From: Holosporales bacterium
Lineage (GTDB): Bacteria; Pseudomonadota; Alphaproteobacteria; BNTO01
Reading direction: 5' to 3'
DNA: 10,075 nt
Assembly (NCBI GenBank): GCA_031257795.1
Contig: JAIRNW010000074.1
Location: 1-10,075, forward strand
Below are positions 6,235-10,075 of the stretch, in pieces. Within the stretch, counting starts at the first letter, position 1. The number at the start of each line of letters is the position of its first letter. The notes below the pieces were generated by a model that was given only the letters and a program-made list of their open reading frames with translations, was not told the DNA's origin and did no database searches. The position numbers and the translations under genes are program-made.

Positions 6235-6252
6235 AGGTGCTGTTATCAACAG
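6232..6252 (-). terminator. Possible weak terminator after suhB
   Basis: On the minus strand, CTGTT-GAT-AACAG forms a five-base stem followed, four bases later, by CCTTTTAG. The stem is short and the T-run has only four bases, so this is a weak candidate. It sits 13 bases after the suhB stop codon, where a terminator would be expected. Confidence 0.2.
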
Positions 6253-6264
6253 TCCACGAAGATT

Positions 6265-7155
6265 TCAAAGACACACCAGGCTCTTCAATTCAGTATGAAC
6301 CTGCAGATTGCTGGCTAGGATGCTGCATGAGTATTCCGAGTTGTGAAAAGAGTTGGTTGCAGAAGGTTGTTCGTTGCGATGGCGCTGAAAATCCTCGTTG
6401 GAGTGCGGACCATTATAGCTCGTTAAGGAAACGGTCCCCCCAGCTTCCCTCACCAAAAGCGCCCCCGCGCTCACGTCCCACTCCTTAACGCGGCGCTCGA
6501 AAAACGCCCCGAACCTCCCCGCAGCAACAAACGCCAAATCCAAAGAGCTCGCCCCAAAGTGGCGCACCGTCCCCGCACGCTCAGCGACCGTCTGCAGGCG
6601 GGCCCCGGCGTCTCTAGCCCCGCGAAAACCAAAAGTGGAGCCAGTGGCGACGATCATGTCGCTCAAACTCGCCGCCCCCGACACCCTCAGCCTCTGCTTA
6701 TTCAAGAACGCCCCGCGCCCTTTCTCCGCTAAAAACATTTCGTCAGTCACGGGGTTGAAAACAATCCCGGCGATAACCTCGTCAAACCTAGCAACCGCAA
6801 TGGAAATAGCGAAGTGAGCGATTCCGTGCGTGAAATTTTGAGAACCATCCAGCGGGTCAACGATCCAGCGGAAACCGTAATTTTTGTCGAATTGCGAAAC
6901 TTCTTTCAATGGCCGTATAAGCCCGCTTTCCTCCGCTAAAATCGCGTATTCGGGCCTGGCCTTCGCGAGCTCATCGATTATGATGGCCTCCGCACGCTTG
7001 TCTGCCGCGCTGGCGAATCCGCCAACACCTTTTGCAGCCTGCAATTTTTCGAGCTCACCAAAATCGCGGATCAGCCCCTTGGCCGCCTTTTGCGCGGTCA
7101 TGATCATCACGTTGACTACAGGGGAGTTCCCTTCTGAGACGAGAGAAAAACTCAT
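6265..7155 (-). CDS. suhB: Inositol monophosphatase family protein (SuhB type), probable C-terminal frameshift
   Basis: A Mg-dependent phosphatase of the inositol monophosphatase family; bacterial SuhB also acts in ribosomal RNA transcription complexes. The 296-residue product keeps the metal ligands: Glu75/Glu76 in AEESG, Asp100 and Asp103 in DPLDGSQNFTHG, and Asp227 in EWDVSAGALLVREAGG. The N-terminal SPVVNVMIMTAQKAAKGLIR and the LQAAKG..FASAADKRAE block match alphaproteobacterial SuhB. Usual family members have DPLDGTTNF; here Ser-Gln replaces Thr-Thr. The start ATG overlaps the valS stop as ATGA, implying coupling. After NEDF the frame yields an unusual Ser/Asn/His-rich tail. Removing one T from the TTTT run (6388-6391) instead gives NEDFSAIATNNLLQPTLF and a stop at 6315-6317, which resembles the family's normal ending. 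The catalytic residues precede the shift, so activity may survive; a sequencing error is possible. Confidence 0.88.
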   Translation of the reverse strand: MSFSLVSEGNSPVVNVMIMTAQKAAKGLIRDFGELEKLQAAKGVGGFASAADKRAEAIIIDELAKARPEYAILAEESGLIRPLKEVSQFDKNYGFRWIVDPLDGSQNFTHGIAHFAISIAVARFDEVIAGIVFNPVTDEMFLAEKGRGAFLNKQRLRVSGAASLSDMIVATGSTFGFRGARDAGARLQTVAERAGTVRHFGASSLDLAFVAAGRFGAFFERRVKEWDVSAGALLVREAGGTVSLTSYNGPHSNEDFQRHRNEQPSATNSFHNSEYSCSILASNLQVHTELKSLVCL

Positions 7156-9941
7156 GTGAGCTCCGAGCTTATGGCGTTTATCTTCTCTATTTCTTGTTGT
7201 TTCAGCGTCAAATTCTCGTGATCAACGGACCATTGCTCAAAGCGCGCCTCCTTGTACGCCAGGTTTTCCGTCTTTTTCTGCAACAACTCGCAATCTCGCA
7301 GCAGCGCCTCTTTTTTCCTACTAATAATGCTGACGATGTCATCTTTGTTGATATTAGGCGGCGATTCTAAGTAGAAGACCCACCCTTCGACAATGATCCT
7401 CAACCCTAATACATTTTGTTGCTCGCCGTCCACATCAATACAGCTCAGCTTCCCAAGAGCACAGATCCAGTTGGCATTATTATTGATGAAACGAACAAGG
7501 GTCTCCTTTTTAGTAGCAAAATCTGCTGCTTTTTCATCGACATATGTTTTTAGCATGAGTTTCAGCTTTGCCGCCGGGGAAACATTCAAAAGCCCGCGGA
7601 CAGAGCGGATTTCATCTGTAAGTTTTATACACAGATCTGCTTGTTTCCACCCTTCCTCATCTTCCGTGGCCGGCTCTTTGATTGCCGCCCATTTGGAGAT
7701 CAGGAGCATGTCCGTTCCTTCAAACTCACCGACAAATTCCACGCCTCCCCGTTCGCATTTCTCAGCCAAAGCCTCCCAAAGATACTCCGTTACAAAAGGA
7801 ATAACGGGGTTAGACACTTTCAAGAATTCACCAAAAACGAAAGAGGCAACTTCTCGGCTCTCGGCCGCGTGCGCCCCCGCCAAGCACACCTTAAGCCCCT
7901 CTATATACACATCGCAAAACACCTCTCTCAGGAATTTTATGATGTTCTGCGTCACGAGATCGAAGCGGTGGTTATCGTAATGCCCCTTAGTCGCTTTCAT
8001 AAATTCGCGCAATTCATGCAGGATCAACGCGTTCAACCCTAATAGGCGCGCTTTATCACATTCCTTTTGTGACTTGCTTAGCATACATCCATTCATCTCC
8101 AAGAAAACTGCGGCGTTCCATATCTTGGTAATGAAATTCCTGCTGTTTTCTACCAATTCCTCGCTCATCCTTATGTCTCTCCCAGGAATCGCTAAGCTTG
8201 CCAGCGTAAATCTGGTTGCGTCTGTACCGTATTTCTCCATTAAAACCAATGGGTCTATCACATTTCCCTTGGACTTCGACATCTTCTGCCCCTTCTCATC
8301 CCTTATCAGTGGATGGATGTAAACCTCGCGAAACGGCACGTCTTTCATGAAATACACGCCCAACATCACCATTCGCGCAACCCAGAAGAAGATTATGTCG
8401 AAGCCCGTGACTAACATGTCGTTCGGGTAACGTACGCGCAGCATCTCCGTGTCGTCTGGCCAATATTGCGTGAGGAAGGGCCAGAGCCCCGAAGAAAACC
8501 AAGTGTCCAGCACGTCCTCGTCTCGCTTCAACGGCACATCCCGCCCGAAATGCTGGCGGGCCAGCTCCGCGGCCTCCTCCTCTGTTGTGGCGCAGAAGAA
8601 CTCGCCGTCTGGGGCGTACCATATTGGGATTTGATGCCCCCACCATATCTGTCTGGACAAGCACCAAGGCTGGATGTTTCTCATCCAATTAAAATATGTG
8701 TTTTTCCATTGATCCGGGATGAATTTAATCTTCCCTTCCTCAACAACATCAATTGCCGGCCCCGCTAGTTTCTCGGCATCCAAAAACCACTGGTACGTAA
8801 CGCGTGGCTCCATCAGACAACCGGATCTGTCATTATATGGAACGGAGTGTACGATATCTTCGATCTTCTCTACGAGCCCCCCCGAAGACAGCGCGTTGAC
8901 CGCCTCGACGCGCGCTGCCTCGCGAGACAACCCGCGAAACTGCTCTGGAACATTGGCATTCAGCGTTGCGTCCTCGTTCATTATTTCCACGATTTCCAGG
9001 TTGTGGCGCTGACCTATCTCGAAGTCCTCAAAGGAACAAGCCGGAGTTACTTTTAGAACGCCGGTCCCCTTCTGCGGATCGCAGGCTTCGTCCGCGACGA
9101 TCGGCACGCGCCTGTTTACCAGCGGAACAACGGCGAGTTTTCCAATCAAATGAGAATAGCGCTGGTCTTGCGGATGCACGCAAACCGCCGTGTCGCCGAA
9201 CAGGGTTTCCGGGCGGGTTGTGGCCACGACAATGTACTCTTCGGGATTGGCGGACTTGTCTGGATCAGCAACAATCCTGTACTTTATGTGCCAAAGTTTC
9301 CCTTTCTCCTCTTTGTTCATGACTTCGAGGTCTGAGATCGCGGTTTTTAAAATTGGATCCCAGTTGACAATCCTTTGCGCTCTGTAGATCAGGCCGTCTC
9401 TGTACAAACGGACGAAAGCCTCCAAAACTGCCGCATTCGCCTCAGGATCAAGTGTGAACCTGGACGTTGACCAATCAACGCTCATCCCTAGTTTGCGCAA
9501 TTGATTAAATATCTGGCAGCCGGATTCCTCTTTCCATTTCCACACCTCTTTTAGGAAGACCTCGCGCCCTATCTCTTTTCGGGAAATGCCTTCATTGGCG
9601 AGCTTCTTTTCAACAATAATCTGAGTCGCGATCCCTGCGTGGTCTATGCCGGGCTGTCCAAATACGATCCGGCCATTTTGACGCTGAAAGCGCAGCATTA
9701 TGTCTTGTATTGTGGAGGTGAAGGCGTGGCCTATATGTAGACAGCCGGTGATGTTTGGGGGAGGGAGTGTTATCGTGAAGCAGCGGCCATCTGTGGCATC
9801 CGCCCTGCCTTCCTGAGGGGAGCTTGGGTCGCCGCTGTGAGAATGTGCCGCAAACTGCGAGGTGGCGACAATGTGCTTTTCTGATTTTTCATAGATGACT
9901 TGCTCGTACTTTGCGTGATTGAAGGACTTTTCTAATCTCAT
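7152..9941 (-). CDS. valS: Valyl-tRNA synthetase
   Basis: A class I aminoacyl-tRNA synthetase that charges tRNA-Val and edits Thr-tRNA-Val in the cytoplasm. The 929-residue product has the HIGH-type motif in PPPNITGCLHIGHA at 60-73 and KMSKS at 553-557. The CP1 editing domain includes ATTRPETLFGDTAV at 240-253, followed by GTGVLKVTPA. The zinc-region block WCLSRQIWWGHQIPIWY spans 426-442, DVLDTWFSSGLWP follows near 477, and the anticodon-binding domain lies at about 600-760. The last 65 residues (about 865-929) form the charged bacterial ValRS coiled-coil arm. Before the catalytic domain, residues 33-52 are a Ser/Gly/Asp-rich insert of low complexity. The ATG at 9941 is preceded by GAGG eight bases away. 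The stop overlaps the suhB start. The dispersed repeat B starts 17 bases upstream, so the promoter lies in or beyond it. I see no lesion. Confidence 0.96.
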   Translation of the reverse strand: MRLEKSFNHAKYEQVIYEKSEKHIVATSQFAAHSHSGDPSSPQEGRADATDGRCFTITLPPPNITGCLHIGHAFTSTIQDIMLRFQRQNGRIVFGQPGIDHAGIATQIIVEKKLANEGISRKEIGREVFLKEVWKWKEESGCQIFNQLRKLGMSVDWSTSRFTLDPEANAAVLEAFVRLYRDGLIYRAQRIVNWDPILKTAISDLEVMNKEEKGKLWHIKYRIVADPDKSANPEEYIVVATTRPETLFGDTAVCVHPQDQRYSHLIGKLAVVPLVNRRVPIVADEACDPQKGTGVLKVTPACSFEDFEIGQRHNLEIVEIMNEDATLNANVPEQFRGLSREAARVEAVNALSSGGLVEKIEDIVHSVPYNDRSGCLMEPRVTYQWFLDAEKLAGPAIDVVEEGKIKFIPDQWKNTYFNWMRNIQPWCLSRQIWWGHQIPIWYAPDGEFFCATTEEEAAELARQHFGRDVPLKRDEDVLDTWFSSGLWPFLTQYWPDDTEMLRVRYPNDMLVTGFDIIFFWVARMVMLGVYFMKDVPFREVYIHPLIRDEKGQKMSKSKGNVIDPLVLMEKYGTDATRFTLASLAIPGRDIRMSEELVENSRNFITKIWNAAVFLEMNGCMLSKSQKECDKARLLGLNALILHELREFMKATKGHYDNHRFDLVTQNIIKFLREVFCDVYIEGLKVCLAGAHAAESREVASFVFGEFLKVSNPVIPFVTEYLWEALAEKCERGGVEFVGEFEGTDMLLISKWAAIKEPATEDEEGWKQADLCIKLTDEIRSVRGLLNVSPAAKLKLMLKTYVDEKAADFATKKETLVRFINNNANWICALGKLSCIDVDGEQQNVLGLRIIVEGWVFYLESPPNINKDDIVSIISRKKEALLRDCELLQKKTENLAYKEARFEQWSVDHENLTLKQQEIEKINAISSELT

Positions 9942-9957
9942 AATTCACCCTCATTAA

Positions 9958-10025
9958 GAACCCGTTCATATAAGATTTAAATTGAGGATTTTCCAGGAGA
10001 AACGGAGCGCAGAAGCTGAGTGTAC
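9958..10025 (+). repeat. Dispersed intergenic repeat, copy B
   Basis: It begins GAACCCGTTCATATAAG, continues ATTTAAATTGAGGATTTTCC, and ends with GGAGCGCAGAAG and GAGTGTAC. It matches copy A over nearly 70 bases and copy C over its first 40. The similarity to A may continue weakly past 10025 (TGAGC..TTCGA). It lies in antisense orientation directly upstream of valS. On the minus strand, its TTATAT could serve as a -10 element for valS, but no convincing -35 accompanies it. Confidence 0.75.
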
Positions 10026-10075
10026 TTAAACGCACATGAGCTTCGAACCGGATTCGACTCCGAAAAGACCGATTT

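Noticed and set aside
10036..10075. ATG opening a frame to the window edge after repeat copy B
   Set aside because: Only 13 codons are visible and there is no clear ribosome-binding site. By analogy with the other copies, the start could equally lie beyond the window.
10038..10075. Possible tRNA T-arm (TTCGAA, TTCGACT) at the right edge
   Set aside because: The flanking bases do not form a five-pair stem on either strand, and no other cloverleaf parts are seen.

Overview
The window reads as a piece of a small alphaproteobacterial chromosome, probably from a host-associated, reduced-genome lineage (Rickettsiales/Holosporales-like; the exact group is not decided by the sequence). The evidence is the SuhB-type inositol monophosphatase, a PotG-like ABC ATPase, a valyl-tRNA synthetase with an alphaproteobacterial GHQIPIWY-type active-site block and a bacterial C-terminal coiled coil, and housekeeping genes in an unusual order, separated by repeat-rich, partly decayed spacers. 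From memory, Rickettsia and Anaplasma-type valS is the shorter archaeal-like form, so the coiled-coil form here argues mildly for another lineage such as Holosporales. This placement is an inference.

Layout, left to right. (1) 109-876 (+): an unrecognised membrane protein with a hydrophilic N-terminus and about five hydrophobic segments. (2) 877-1086: a spacer holding one copy of a dispersed repeat. (3) 1087-2256 (-): potG-like polyamine ABC transporter ATPase, without visible permease or binding-protein partners. (4) 2257-2571: a spacer with a leader hairpin, a second dispersed-repeat copy and a decayed fragment related to the 5' region of the gene at 109-876. (5) 2572-5467 (-): a tight rpsB-tsf-fabD cluster (ribosomal protein S2, elongation factor Ts, malonyl-CoA:ACP transacylase). 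(6) 5468-6264: about 800 bases without a convincing gene; it carries a tandem array of about 125-base palindromic elements right behind the rpsB start, a palindrome/hairpin cluster and a third, shorter dispersed-repeat copy. (7) 6265-9941 (-): valS and a suhB-type phosphatase overlapping as ATGA; the phosphatase appears frameshifted near its C-terminus. (8) 9942-10075: a fourth dispersed-repeat copy upstream of valS.

All recognised housekeeping genes lie on the minus strand in three transcription groups: valS-suhB, rpsB-tsf-fabD, and potG alone. They cover translation (ValRS, S2, EF-Ts), fatty-acid initiation (FabD), polyamine uptake (PotG) and inositol-phosphate/RNA-associated phosphatase function (SuhB).

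The novelty is between the genes: a threefold tandem palindromic element upstream of rpsB whose copies differ only by transitions, two of which keep a small inner stem paired through G-U wobble; a dispersed intergenic element present four times in 10 kb; and signs that this element belongs to the 5' module of a small membrane-protein family, one intact member and one remnant of which are visible.
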